Below are positions 1-8,354 of a stretch of DNA of 64,000 nucleotides, piece after piece. The position numbers and the translations under genes are program-made. A model generated the notes under the pieces. The model saw nothing but the letters and a program-made list of their open reading frames with translations. It was not told the DNA's origin and ran no database searches. Position 1 is the first letter of the stretch. Every line of letters starts with the position of its first letter. This stretch comes from Paenibacillus sp. CAA11 (GTDB lineage Bacteria > Bacillota > Bacilli > Paenibacillales > Paenibacillaceae), in the NCBI RefSeq assembly GCF_003060825.1, contig NZ_CP028922.1:1856501-1920500 (forward strand), in the 5' to 3' direction.

Positions 1-2
1 AA

Positions 3-356
3 AAGGCAGCCGTACCGATGAAGAAATTCATGTATTCCCATACGCGTACCAAGGACCTGCAGCTCTTTATGAGTTACACCAAGACAGAGAAGCCAAATAG
101 CTATCAAGATATTCCGCTGACTGTGCTTGTGCCGGCCTACGCGATTAGTGAGCTGAAGACGGCTTTTCAGATGGGCTTTATGATTTTCATTCCTTTTTTG
201 ATCATCGATATTGTGGTGTCTAGTACCTTAATGGCAATGGGGATGATGATGCTGCCTCCTGTTATGATCTCATTACCATTTAAAATCTTGCTATTCGTTT
301 TAGTAGATGGATGGTACCTGGTCGTTAAATCACTCCTACAAAGTTTCGGCACATGA
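3..356 (+). CDS. fliP: Flagellar export gate protein FliP, C-terminal part (5' truncated by window edge)
   Basis: FliP is a core membrane subunit of the flagellar type III export gate, with FliQ and FliR. Only the last 117 codons are present; the reading frame is open to the window edge, so the Met at 18 is internal. The visible part has the family hallmark [18 protein letters not shown] before a long hydrophobic hairpin, then [12 protein letters not shown] near the C terminus. It is followed after 53 bases by fliQ, the usual fliP-fliQ-fliR order. The N-terminal signal-like segment and first membrane helices lie outside the window. Confidence 0.95.
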   Translation, partial: KAAVPMKKFMYSHTRTKDLQLFMSYTKTEKPNSYQDIPLTVLVPAYAISELKTAFQMGFMIFIPFLIIDIVVSSTLMAMGMMMLPPVMISLPFKILLFVLVDGWYLVVKSLLQSFGT

Positions 357-409
357 CAATCGTTTAAAAACCGTATGAAACTATATTAACAACACCAAGG
401 GGGACGGTT

Positions 410-679
410 ATGAGTTCGGAGTTTATTATCGGATTGGCCGGACAAGCCGTTTATACCGTACTGAAAGTTAGTGCTCCAATGCTGATCCTTGGACTTGTCG
501 TTGGTTTGGTGATTAGTATATTTCAAGCTACGACTCAAATTCAGGAGCAGACGCTGGCTTTCGTGCCAAAGATCGTTGCAGTACTACTTGCGCTCCTGTT
601 ATTCGGCCCATGGATTTTGACAACACTTGTGGATTTTACTTACGGGATATTAAATAACTTGTCCAGTTATATTGGTTAG
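410..679 (+). CDS. fliQ: Flagellar export gate protein FliQ
   Basis: Small (89 aa) integral membrane subunit of the flagellar type III export gate. Two hydrophobic helices are visible at about residues 17-38 and 53-75, joined by a polar loop containing the family pattern QATTQIQEQTL. The length is exactly typical. The ATG is preceded by a good ribosome-binding site (AAGGGGGACGG). The stop codon is four bases before the preferred fliR start, consistent with translational coupling in the fliPQR-flhBA block. Confidence 0.97.
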   Translation: MSSEFIIGLAGQAVYTVLKVSAPMLILGLVVGLVISIFQATTQIQEQTLAFVPKIVAVLLALLLFGPWILTTLVDFTYGILNNLSSYIG

Positions 680-683
680 CGGC

Positions 684-1478
684 ATGACAACAGAAATGGT
701 GCTGCAAGGATTCTCTGTTTTTTTGCTTATTTTTTGTCGAATTACAGCATTTTTTGTAGTTTCTCCCGTGTTTTCATCGCGAAATGTGCCGAATACTTTT
801 AAAGTAGGATTTGCCGGAATTATTTCTTTAATGATTTATTTGGTCTATGGGACCCAGCAAAGCGTACCGATGGATTTGACCTTCATCATTTTTATATTTA
901 GAGAGATTCTCGTGGGATTACTTATAGGGTATGTTGCGTATTTAATGTTTACTGTAATTATGATGGCGGGTTCTTTTATTGATATTCAAATCGGTTTTGG
1001 TATGGCGAACATCATTGATCCAATGACCGGAGCCTCAGCTCCTGTCATCGGTAATTTTAAGTACATGGTTGGAATGTTAATGTTCCTAGGAATGAATGGT
1101 CATCATTATCTTCTGCAAGCAATCATTCGTAGTTACAATTGGATTCCCCTGAAGAATGAGGTTTTTTCCAGGCTTGCGGGTGGCAGTGTTGCTGAATTTT
1201 TGTTAAGAACATTCACTGAAGCGTTTATGATCGCTTTTCAAATGTCTGCACCACTTGTTGTAGCTTTATTCTTAACAGACGTAGCTCTCGGCTTCTTAGC
1301 TAAAACTGCACCGCAATTCAATGTATTTGTTATTGGAATTCCTCTTAAAATTATTGTTGGACTTGTTTTACTACTTTTGATGATGTCAAGTTTTGTACTA
1401 GCTTTCCAATATCTATTTGAAATTCTGTTTAAGTCTTTAGAAAATCTGCTTGGAACTCTTGGTAGCAGACCGCAGTAG
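684..1478 (+). CDS. fliR: Flagellar export gate protein FliR
   Basis: Polytopic inner-membrane subunit of the flagellar export gate, 264 aa from the ATG at 684. The frame also contains an upstream TTG at 672 inside fliQ, but the ATG just after the fliQ stop fits the family N terminus better. Most of the protein is hydrophobic, with about six membrane helices; the segment GFGMANIIDPMTGASAPVIG is a clear FliR signature. No strong Shine-Dalgarno precedes the ATG, so translation probably depends on coupling to fliQ. The reading frame is notably AT-rich, as expected for a very hydrophobic protein. Confidence 0.96.
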   Translation: MTTEMVLQGFSVFLLIFCRITAFFVVSPVFSSRNVPNTFKVGFAGIISLMIYLVYGTQQSVPMDLTFIIFIFREILVGLLIGYVAYLMFTVIMMAGSFIDIQIGFGMANIIDPMTGASAPVIGNFKYMVGMLMFLGMNGHHYLLQAIIRSYNWIPLKNEVFSRLAGGSVAEFLLRTFTEAFMIAFQMSAPLVVALFLTDVALGFLAKTAPQFNVFVIGIPLKIIVGLVLLLLMMSSFVLAFQYLFEILFKSLENLLGTLGSRPQ

Positions 1479-1494
1479 GAAGGAAGGAATAGCA

Positions 1495-2583
1495 TTGGCT
1501 TTGCGTTATGAACTCGACCTGCAATTGTTTTCAGGTGAGAAGACTGAGAAGGCCACACCAAAAAAACGGCAGGATGCCCGTAAAAAAGGCCAGGTAGCCA
1601 AAAGTATGGATGTGTCTGGAGGTCTGGTTCTACTTTCCGCTTTTCTTTGTCTGCTAGTCTTTGGTGACTATTACAAGAAACACTTAGTTTCATTGTATAC
1701 TGATATTTTCTTGCACCGCTTAAGTATGGAAATAACTAAAGAAAGTGTAATAGCGATGTTTGGGAATATTGGAATGCAAGTCTTACTCTTACTCGCTCCA
1801 GTGCTGCTTACCGTCATGGTAGTAGGGATTATTGCCAACTATATTCAGGTTGGATTCCTACTAACGGGGGATCCTTTAAAACTAAAGTTTAGCAAGCTTG
1901 ATCCGATCAAAGGTTTTAAAAATATTTTTTCGATGAGATCTATGGTCGAGTTCTTAAAGTCAGTCCTAAAATTAGTGATTATTGGCGTTCTTGTGTACAT
2001 GACTTTGATGGATGAAAAAGAGAACATTTCTAAACTAGGTCACCTTGGAGCAGAGCAAACATTCTCCTATACGGCAAGTTTGACTATGAAGCTAGGACTT
2101 GAAATTGGCGTGGCCCTTCTAGTGCTGGCTGCCGCCGATTACATGTACCAGCGTTATTCACATGAGAAGAGCTTGAAGATGTCAAAACAGGACATCAAAG
2201 ATGAGTACAAAAAAATGGAAGGCGATCCCCTGATCAAGGGGAAAATTCGCGAACGACAACGCCGGATGGCCATGCAGCGTATGATGCAGGAAGTGCCGAA
2301 GGCGGATGTCATTATCACAAACCCGACCCATTTTGCCGTCGCGTTGAAGTATGACGGATCTGAGATGGATGCGCCGCAGATCATTGCGAAAGGGCAGGAT
2401 TATGTCGCGCTTCGGATTAAAGAAATAGCCAAAGAACATGGCGTTATAACTATGGAAAACAAGCCGCTTGCACGCGCTTTGTTCAGCAGGGCTGAAATCG
2501 GGGATTCGATTCCTGCAGATCTTTTCCAGGCTGTAGCTGAAGTGCTGGCTTATGTATACAAACTAAAAGGTAAAGTGAAATAA
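1495..2583 (+). CDS. flhB: Flagellar export switch protein FlhB
   Basis: FlhB forms part of the export gate and switches substrate specificity from rod/hook to filament proteins by autocleavage. The N-terminal half has four membrane helices; the C-terminal cytoplasmic domain carries the self-cleavage motif NPTH at about residues 276-279. The TTG at 1495 was chosen because AGGAAGGAA at 1480-1488 is correctly spaced; an in-frame TTG at 1450 lies inside fliR without such a site. From this start the protein is 362 aa, typical length, beginning LRYELDLQLFSGEKTEKATPKK with the usual conserved N-terminal EKTEKATPKK element. Confidence 0.96.
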   Translation: MALRYELDLQLFSGEKTEKATPKKRQDARKKGQVAKSMDVSGGLVLLSAFLCLLVFGDYYKKHLVSLYTDIFLHRLSMEITKESVIAMFGNIGMQVLLLLAPVLLTVMVVGIIANYIQVGFLLTGDPLKLKFSKLDPIKGFKNIFSMRSMVEFLKSVLKLVIIGVLVYMTLMDEKENISKLGHLGAEQTFSYTASLTMKLGLEIGVALLVLAAADYMYQRYSHEKSLKMSKQDIKDEYKKMEGDPLIKGKIRERQRRMAMQRMMQEVPKADVIITNPTHFAVALKYDGSEMDAPQIIAKGQDYVALRIKEIAKEHGVITMENKPLARALFSRAEIGDSIPADLFQAVAEVLAYVYKLKGKVK

Positions 2584-2607
2584 TTTCGGGATCGGAGGCC
2601 ATTAAGC

Positions 2608-4641
2608 GTGAAAATTAAAGATATTTCGATATTGGTGGGGATCATTGGCATTGTCATGATGATGATTCTCCCGATCCCGACATGGTTGCTCGACGTGCTG
2701 CTGGTGATCAATATATCGATTGCAATGATGATACTGCTGGTTGCGATGAACACGAAAGAAGCGTTGCAATTTTCTATCTTTCCAGCAATGCTGCTGATTA
2801 CTACGATGTTCCGGCTGGCGCTTAACGTATCGACCACTAAGTTGATTCTTGGACAAGCTGACGCAGGTCACGTGGTAAGAACGTTCGGCAGTTGGGTATC
2901 CCAGGGAGAGCCTGTTGTCGGTTTTATCGTCTTCTTAATTCTAGTGGTTGTGCAATTTATCGTAATTACGAAGGGTTCTGAGCGCGTAGCGGAAGTAGCT
3001 GCGAGATTTACCCTGGATGCGATGCCCGGCAAACAGATGAGTATTGACGCGGATCTGAACGCGGGGCTGATCAATGAGAAGCAGGCGATGGAACGTCGGA
3101 GAAAGATTGAGCGTGAAGCTGACTTCTACGGAGCTATGGATGGTGCGAGTAAGTTTGTAAAAGGGGATGCTATCGCTTCGATCATTATTCTGATGATCAA
3201 CCTCATTGGCGGATTTATTATTGGTGTATCCATTCATGGATTGCCGTTTATGGATGCCTTGTCGACTTATTCTCTCCTGACGATCGGGGACGGTCTGGTC
3301 AGCCAAATTCCAGCGCTGCTGATCTCCACCTCAGCGGGTCTTATCGTTACACGCGCTTCCTCGGAAGGCAACCTTGCAGAAGATATTACAGGGCAGCTGT
3401 TTGCTTACCCTAAGCTGATCTATATCGTTGCAGGAACGGTCGCACTGCTTGGGCTGTTCACGCCGATTGGCGTTCTGGCCACAATTCCTCTGGCGGGGCT
3501 GCTAGCAATTGCTGCATATCGGATGCAGAAGAATATGAACAAGCAGATCGTCGCTCAAGAGATTCAGGAGGAAGAGCAGCAGATCGAGGAAGTTCGCAGT
3601 CCGGAGAGTGTTATTAATCTCCTGCAGGTGGACCCGATCGAATTCGAGTTTGGCTATGGACTGATTCCACTGGCGGATACAGGCCAAGGCGGGGATTTGC
3701 TGGATCGAATTATTATGATCCGCCGTCAATGCGCATTGGAGCTTGGGCTTGTCGTACCGGTAATACGTATTCGCGACAATATTCAACTAAAACCGAACGA
3801 ATACGTCATTAAAATTAAAGGGAATCAAGTAGGCAGTGGGGAATTGTTACTTAATCACTACCTGGCCATGAGCCCCGGATATGACGATGATTCTATTACC
3901 GGAATTGAGACTCAAGAACCAGCTTTTGGCTTACCTGCGCTTTGGATTGATGAGACGACCAAGGAGAGGGCAGAGCTTGCTGGGTATACGGTCGTAGATC
4001 CTCCTTCCGTGGTAGCTACTCATCTTACGGAGACTATCAAGAAGCATGCGGATGAGCTTCTCGGGCGGCAGGAGACGAAAGCGCTGGTCGACAATCTTCG
4101 CGAGAATTATCCAGTGCTGGTGGACGAGCTTATTCCTTCCGTACTTTCCATTGGGGATGTGCAGAAGGTACTGGGCAAATTGCTTCGAGAGAAAATATCG
4201 ATTCGCGATCTGGTAACGATATTCGAAACTCTAGCCGACTATGGATCCTATACCAAAGACCCAGAAGTGTTAACCGAATATGTCCGTCAATCCCTATCCC
4301 GCCAAATTACTCAGCAGTTTACTCAGCAAGGCGAGACCATGCGGGTAATAACAGTTGGACCAACATTAGAGAAGAAAATAGCGGAAAGTGTACAGCAGAC
4401 AGACCAGGGAAGCTATGTGGCTTTAGACCCCGTTTCTACCCAATCGGTTTATCAGAAATTAACAGAACAGATTAACCGCTTGATTCAAACAGGACAGCAG
4501 CCAATTGTGCTCGCATCGCCGACGATCCGTATGTATCTGCGGCAGATCATGGAGCGGACAATGAGAGATGTGCCGGTGCTGTCTTACAGTGAACTTGAGC
4601 CTAATGTTGAAATTCAGAGTGTCGGGGTGGTTAACCTTTGA
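2608..4641 (+). CDS. flhA: Flagellar export gate protein FlhA
   Basis: FlhA (677 aa) is the large export gate subunit that docks chaperone-substrate complexes and couples export to the proton-motive force. The first ~320 residues contain about eight membrane helices and the conserved FHIPEP-family cytoplasmic loop (RFTLDAMPGKQMSIDADLNAG). The C-terminal half is the soluble nonameric docking domain. The GTG start at 2608 has a GGAGG box at 2594-2598. The 3' end overlaps the flhF TTG start by four bases (TTGA), implying coupled translation. Confidence 0.97.
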   Translation: MKIKDISILVGIIGIVMMMILPIPTWLLDVLLVINISIAMMILLVAMNTKEALQFSIFPAMLLITTMFRLALNVSTTKLILGQADAGHVVRTFGSWVSQGEPVVGFIVFLILVVVQFIVITKGSERVAEVAARFTLDAMPGKQMSIDADLNAGLINEKQAMERRRKIEREADFYGAMDGASKFVKGDAIASIIILMINLIGGFIIGVSIHGLPFMDALSTYSLLTIGDGLVSQIPALLISTSAGLIVTRASSEGNLAEDITGQLFAYPKLIYIVAGTVALLGLFTPIGVLATIPLAGLLAIAAYRMQKNMNKQIVAQEIQEEEQQIEEVRSPESVINLLQVDPIEFEFGYGLIPLADTGQGGDLLDRIIMIRRQCALELGLVVPVIRIRDNIQLKPNEYVIKIKGNQVGSGELLLNHYLAMSPGYDDDSITGIETQEPAFGLPALWIDETTKERAELAGYTVVDPPSVVATHLTETIKKHADELLGRQETKALVDNLRENYPVLVDELIPSVLSIGDVQKVLGKLLREKISIRDLVTIFETLADYGSYTKDPEVLTEYVRQSLSRQITQQFTQQGETMRVITVGPTLEKKIAESVQQTDQGSYVALDPVSTQSVYQKLTEQINRLIQTGQQPIVLASPTIRMYLRQIMERTMRDVPVLSYSELEPNVEIQSVGVVNL

Positions 4642-6011
4642 GAGTAAAGAGATATATTGTTGATACCATGCCGGATGCCATGCTTAAAATTCGCACCGAT
4701 CTAGGCAGCGATGCTGTCATTCTAAGTACAAAAGAGCTTAAGGTCGGCGGATTTCTAGGAATGTTTACGAAGAAGAAAATAGAAGTAATTGCTGCGACGG
4801 AAGCAGAAGACAAACCAAAGGTTCGGTCTGTGGCGAAGCCTAGGCAGGCGGCTGAGCAGACAGAGGAGATTCAGCCTGTGCTTCAGCCTGTGAGGGCGGG
4901 AGTACCCCAGGCTTACCGGAAGACAGCAGAGCTTCTTGGAGATAAGAAGCCTGCAGATAAGTCTTCCTCTTCCATACAACAGGAAGAAGCTTTGAATGCG
5001 AAGGTGGAGCAAACTGGAATACTAAGTGACCAAGGCTCAGAGACAGTCGTCCCTGAGCCCGCAATCCCTCCGCTTGAGAAGCGGGAGATCCTTGTAGAGC
5101 GAAATACAGGAACAGGGATGGACGCCAACAGCTTATTAATAGACGAAATTAGGCAGATGAAGTCTATGGTAAGCAAGCTTACAAGTCAGCAAGAAGGAGC
5201 TCGGGAGCTGCCAGAGACTCTTCAGCGAATAACCGAACGCATGTCCAGGCAGGGAATCATGCCTGAGCTTGCGGAGAGATGGCTGGCTCCCGTAGTAGAA
5301 CGTTGGGAGAGCTCTGAGGGGCAAATGACCCATGCGGAGCTGGTAGCAGGAGTAGAAGAGCAAATTGATCAATTTCTCTTAGATAAGATAGGGAGCGGCA
5401 TTTCGCCAAAGACGAAAATCGCTTATATTGCCGGGCCGACAGGCGTCGGAAAGACGACGACAATCGCCAAGCTGGCTGCAGATCAAATATTCAAGGCGGG
5501 GAAGAAGGTTGGCTTGATTACTGCGGATACTTACCGGATCTCAGCGGTAGAGCAGCTCAGAACCTACGCTTCGATCTTGAATGTTCCTCTAGAGGTCGTT
5601 CAGTCTCCTGGAGATATGCAGAGGGCAATGGCTCGCCTTGAGGACTGTGATCTGGTGCTGATGGACACAGCGGGAAGAAATTATCTCAATGAGCTGCATG
5701 TTGCTGAGCTCCACAGCTTGCTTTCTTTGTCTGAACAAAGCGAAACCTATCTTGTGCTGAGCTTAACGTCAAAAATGGAGGACATGAGAAAGATTACCGA
5801 CCATTTTGGGAAATACGGTTTGGATAAAGTCATATTTACCAAGCTCGATGAAACCGAAAGTTGCGGTCCATTATTTAATTTGGTAGCCGATTACCCACTC
5901 TTGCTTTCTTACATTACGAATGGCCAGAATGTGCCGGATGATCTGCTATCTGTAAATAGGGAACTGCTGTTTCAAGAGCTTCTTGGAGATTTGGGAGCAC
6001 CCTTGTCATGA
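4638..6011 (+). CDS. flhF: Flagellar SRP-type GTPase FlhF
   Basis: FlhF is an SRP54/FtsY-family GTPase that controls flagellar placement and number. The C-terminal NG domain starts at about residue 215; the P-loop GPTGVGKTTTIAKLA is at about 263-277, followed by ADTYRISAVEQLR, DTAGRN and TKLDE, all diagnostic for SRP GTPases. The N-terminal ~65 residues match the FlhF B domain. Between them lies a long Gln/Glu/Pro-rich linker (about 60-200), making the protein 457 aa, longer than the roughly 366 aa B. subtilis homologue. The TTG start overlaps flhA; GGGGTGG at 4624-4630 is the likely ribosome-binding site. Confidence 0.95.
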   Translation: MRVKRYIVDTMPDAMLKIRTDLGSDAVILSTKELKVGGFLGMFTKKKIEVIAATEAEDKPKVRSVAKPRQAAEQTEEIQPVLQPVRAGVPQAYRKTAELLGDKKPADKSSSSIQQEEALNAKVEQTGILSDQGSETVVPEPAIPPLEKREILVERNTGTGMDANSLLIDEIRQMKSMVSKLTSQQEGARELPETLQRITERMSRQGIMPELAERWLAPVVERWESSEGQMTHAELVAGVEEQIDQFLLDKIGSGISPKTKIAYIAGPTGVGKTTTIAKLAADQIFKAGKKVGLITADTYRISAVEQLRTYASILNVPLEVVQSPGDMQRAMARLEDCDLVLMDTAGRNYLNELHVAELHSLLSLSEQSETYLVLSLTSKMEDMRKITDHFGKYGLDKVIFTKLDETESCGPLFNLVADYPLLLSYITNGQNVPDDLLSVNRELLFQELLGDLGAPLS

Positions 6012-6910
6012 GCGACCAGGCCCAATCCTTAAGACAACTGGTTTCAGCACAGGAGCAATCAGACATCAAGAAAGAAAACCGGAAGCGCGCCGCTCGGGTG
6101 ATCACGGTCACTAGCGGCAAGGGAGGCGTAGGGAAATCTAATTTTACATTGAATTTTGCTTTGGCTTTGCAATCTCTCGGCAAGAAAGTACTGGTGTTCG
6201 ACGCAGATATTGGGATGGGGAACATTGATGTTTTGATGGGGGCTAGGCCAAAGTACAGTCTTTATCATTTGCTAAAAGGCGAGAAGAAGCTAACGGAGAT
6301 TGTGGAGTACGGAGCGGATAATCTACCATTCATTGCAGGTGGCTCGGGCATGGCGGATTTGTTCAGTTTGTCGGAGAGTGATCTCACTTATTTCACTGAG
6401 CAAATTGAACAAATCTCGAATGAGATGGACTATATTCTTTTTGATACAGGTGCGGGTTTATCTAAGGAGACTATGAAATTTATAGCAGCTGCTGATGAAT
6501 GTCTCGTTGTAACCACGCCTGAGCCCACTTCTATTACGGATGCTTATGCACTAATTAAGGTAGTGCTTGGTGTAGAGCCGCAGAGTAACTTCAGATTGAT
6601 CGTCAACCGGGTCTCAAACGCCAAGGAGGCCAGGCAGGTGCACGATAAAATTACGCTGGTGGCAAAGAAATTTTTAAATATCGAACTTCCTCTGCTGGGG
6701 TCAATAAGTGATGATCCGTATGTAATGCAGGCGGTTAAGCGTCAAGTCCCTTTCTCTACAGCGTATCCTCATTCATCTGCTTCCCGGGATATCAAGCTGA
6801 TTGCCAAGCTTTATGCTGATATGAACACAAAAGGTAAAGCGGATGAGCAGGAAAGCACTTTGACAGGAATCAGAGGATTCATTCACAAATGGCTATCTAG
6901 AGCAAATTGA
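6008..6910 (+). CDS. flhG: MinD-like ATPase FlhG (YlxH), flagellar number regulator
   Basis: FlhG is a MinD/ParA-type ATPase that stimulates FlhF GTPase activity and helps set flagellar number and C-ring assembly. The deviant Walker A motif TSGKGGVGKSNF is at about residues 35-46, Walker A' (VFDADIGMGNIDVLMG) follows, and DTGAG is the Walker B-like region. The C-terminal amphipathic membrane-targeting helix is plausible in the terminal IRGFIHKWLSRA. The N terminus contains DQAQSLRQLV, matching the FlhF-activating motif of this family. The ATG overlaps the flhF stop (ATGA). Confidence 0.95.
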   Translation: MSDQAQSLRQLVSAQEQSDIKKENRKRAARVITVTSGKGGVGKSNFTLNFALALQSLGKKVLVFDADIGMGNIDVLMGARPKYSLYHLLKGEKKLTEIVEYGADNLPFIAGGSGMADLFSLSESDLTYFTEQIEQISNEMDYILFDTGAGLSKETMKFIAAADECLVVTTPEPTSITDAYALIKVVLGVEPQSNFRLIVNRVSNAKEARQVHDKITLVAKKFLNIELPLLGSISDDPYVMQAVKRQVPFSTAYPHSSASRDIKLIAKLYADMNTKGKADEQESTLTGIRGFIHKWLSRAN

Positions 6911-6940
6911 TTCTTTAATAAGGACGAGGTGGGATCGCGA

Positions 6941-8320
6941 ATGAAGCCATATCGGATTTTAGTCGTGGACGATTCTCCGTTTATGCGCAAAATTATTACC
7001 GATTTAATAGAGCAGGATAAGTCGTTCTGGGTTGAGCGAACTGCTGCTAATGGACGGGAAGCGCTGGAACGAATTGAGGAACTGTCTCCGGATTTGGTGA
7101 CTATGGATGTGGAAATGCCGGAAATGAACGGTCTTGAAGCCCTGCGTCACATAATGAAAAAGCATCCCGTGCCTGTTATTATGCTCTCCGGTATTAATGA
7201 GCAGGGCATGAGAGAGACCATTATGGCTCTTGAGCTCGGTGCTTTTGACTTTATTCGGAAACCCTCGCTGTCTTCGAGCTCTCAAGGCATAGCTGAGGTG
7301 GGAGAGGCCCTGCGCGAACAAATACGTGCGGCTATGCTGAGTAAAGAACGCCGCTTGGCCAGAGAGCAGGCAATGGCACGGCAGGCGGAAGAGCCGAAGG
7401 CTCCTCCGCACCCTAGGGTGGAGCGACCTTCAGCTCTTCCCCCAGCAGTACCTGAACCCAAACGGCCTAAAATTAGCCCGCTGCCAGAACGAGCTCAGTC
7501 GGAGCCTTCCGAGCCGAAGAAGCCGGAAGTAAAGCAGCCTCCATTCGGGGCCGGTTCTACTAAAGCTGTTGATGATGTAAAAGCAAGCTCGCCCAAACCA
7601 TCGGCAGCGAAGTCCCCAGCGCCGAAGCCTCCGGAGAGAAGCAAGCCGGTAGCAAAAGCGGTTCCGGAACCTAAAGCCGAACCTGTAAAGCGGGAGAACT
7701 CAGGCCGGATCGCCGGGCAGACAACAGCGGCGGGCGGAGCAGCTTACACGGATATCGTTGCTATCGGCTGCTCCACAGGTGGGCCGAAGGCGCTTAAGAC
7801 GCTATTGGAACGTATTCCAGGAAACTTTCCAGCCCCGATCGCCATCGTTCAGCACATGCCTCCGAACTTTACCAAATCGCTGGCCCAGCGCCTTAACAGC
7901 CTATGTGCTTTAACGGTGGTGGAAGCTGAGGATGGAATGATTATGGAGAAGGGGACCGCCTATATTGCGCCTGGCGGACAGCATTTGACGATTGTCCCTG
8001 GTGCAGGTGGAACTTGCAAAATTTCGCTGAATCAAGGCGAGCTTCAAAGTGGGCATAGGCCATCTGTGGATGTGCTGTTTAGCTCGTTGCTTCCTTTGAG
8101 CCAGTTCCGGAGACATGCAGCTCTGCTCACCGGGATGGGCAGTGACGGAGCTAAAGCTATGAAGCGGTTATACGACGCTGGTGTTACCTCTACATTTGCA
8201 GAAAGTGAAGAAACCTGTGTAGTTTATGGAATGCCGCGTTCTGCAGTTGAGTTGAAGTGTGTCAGCCATGTCCTGCCACTTCAAGAAATTGCGCCAAAGC
8301 TTGTACAAATTGTGAAATAA
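6941..8320 (+). CDS. cheB: Chemotaxis response regulator methylesterase CheB
   Basis: CheB removes methyl groups (and deamidates glutamines) on chemoreceptors when phosphorylated by CheA, giving adaptation. The receiver domain covers residues 1-120 with acidic pocket DD at 10-11 and phospho-acceptor D56 (TMDVEMPEMNG). The methylesterase domain fills the C-terminal ~190 residues with catalytic Ser in GCSTGGPKAL, His in QHMPPNFT and Asp in GMGSDGA. The Pro/Lys/Ala-rich linker between them (about 135-265) is unusually long, giving 459 aa against about 350 in typical CheB. The ATG at 6941 has GAGGTGGG seven bases upstream; the in-frame GTG at 6929 lies within that site. Confidence 0.95.
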   Translation: MKPYRILVVDDSPFMRKIITDLIEQDKSFWVERTAANGREALERIEELSPDLVTMDVEMPEMNGLEALRHIMKKHPVPVIMLSGINEQGMRETIMALELGAFDFIRKPSLSSSSQGIAEVGEALREQIRAAMLSKERRLAREQAMARQAEEPKAPPHPRVERPSALPPAVPEPKRPKISPLPERAQSEPSEPKKPEVKQPPFGAGSTKAVDDVKASSPKPSAAKSPAPKPPERSKPVAKAVPEPKAEPVKRENSGRIAGQTTAAGGAAYTDIVAIGCSTGGPKALKTLLERIPGNFPAPIAIVQHMPPNFTKSLAQRLNSLCALTVVEAEDGMIMEKGTAYIAPGGQHLTIVPGAGGTCKISLNQGELQSGHRPSVDVLFSSLLPLSQFRRHAALLTGMGSDGAKAMKRLYDAGVTSTFAESEETCVVYGMPRSAVELKCVSHVLPLQEIAPKLVQIVK

Positions 8321-8354
8321 GAGAAAATGGATCTCTTGGAGGAGGTGCCTCACC

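Noticed and set aside
410-2160. AT-rich stretch in fliQ, fliR and 5' flhB considered as transferred DNA
   Set aside because: These parts encode membrane helices rich in Phe, Ile and Leu, which explains the composition; gene order is canonical.
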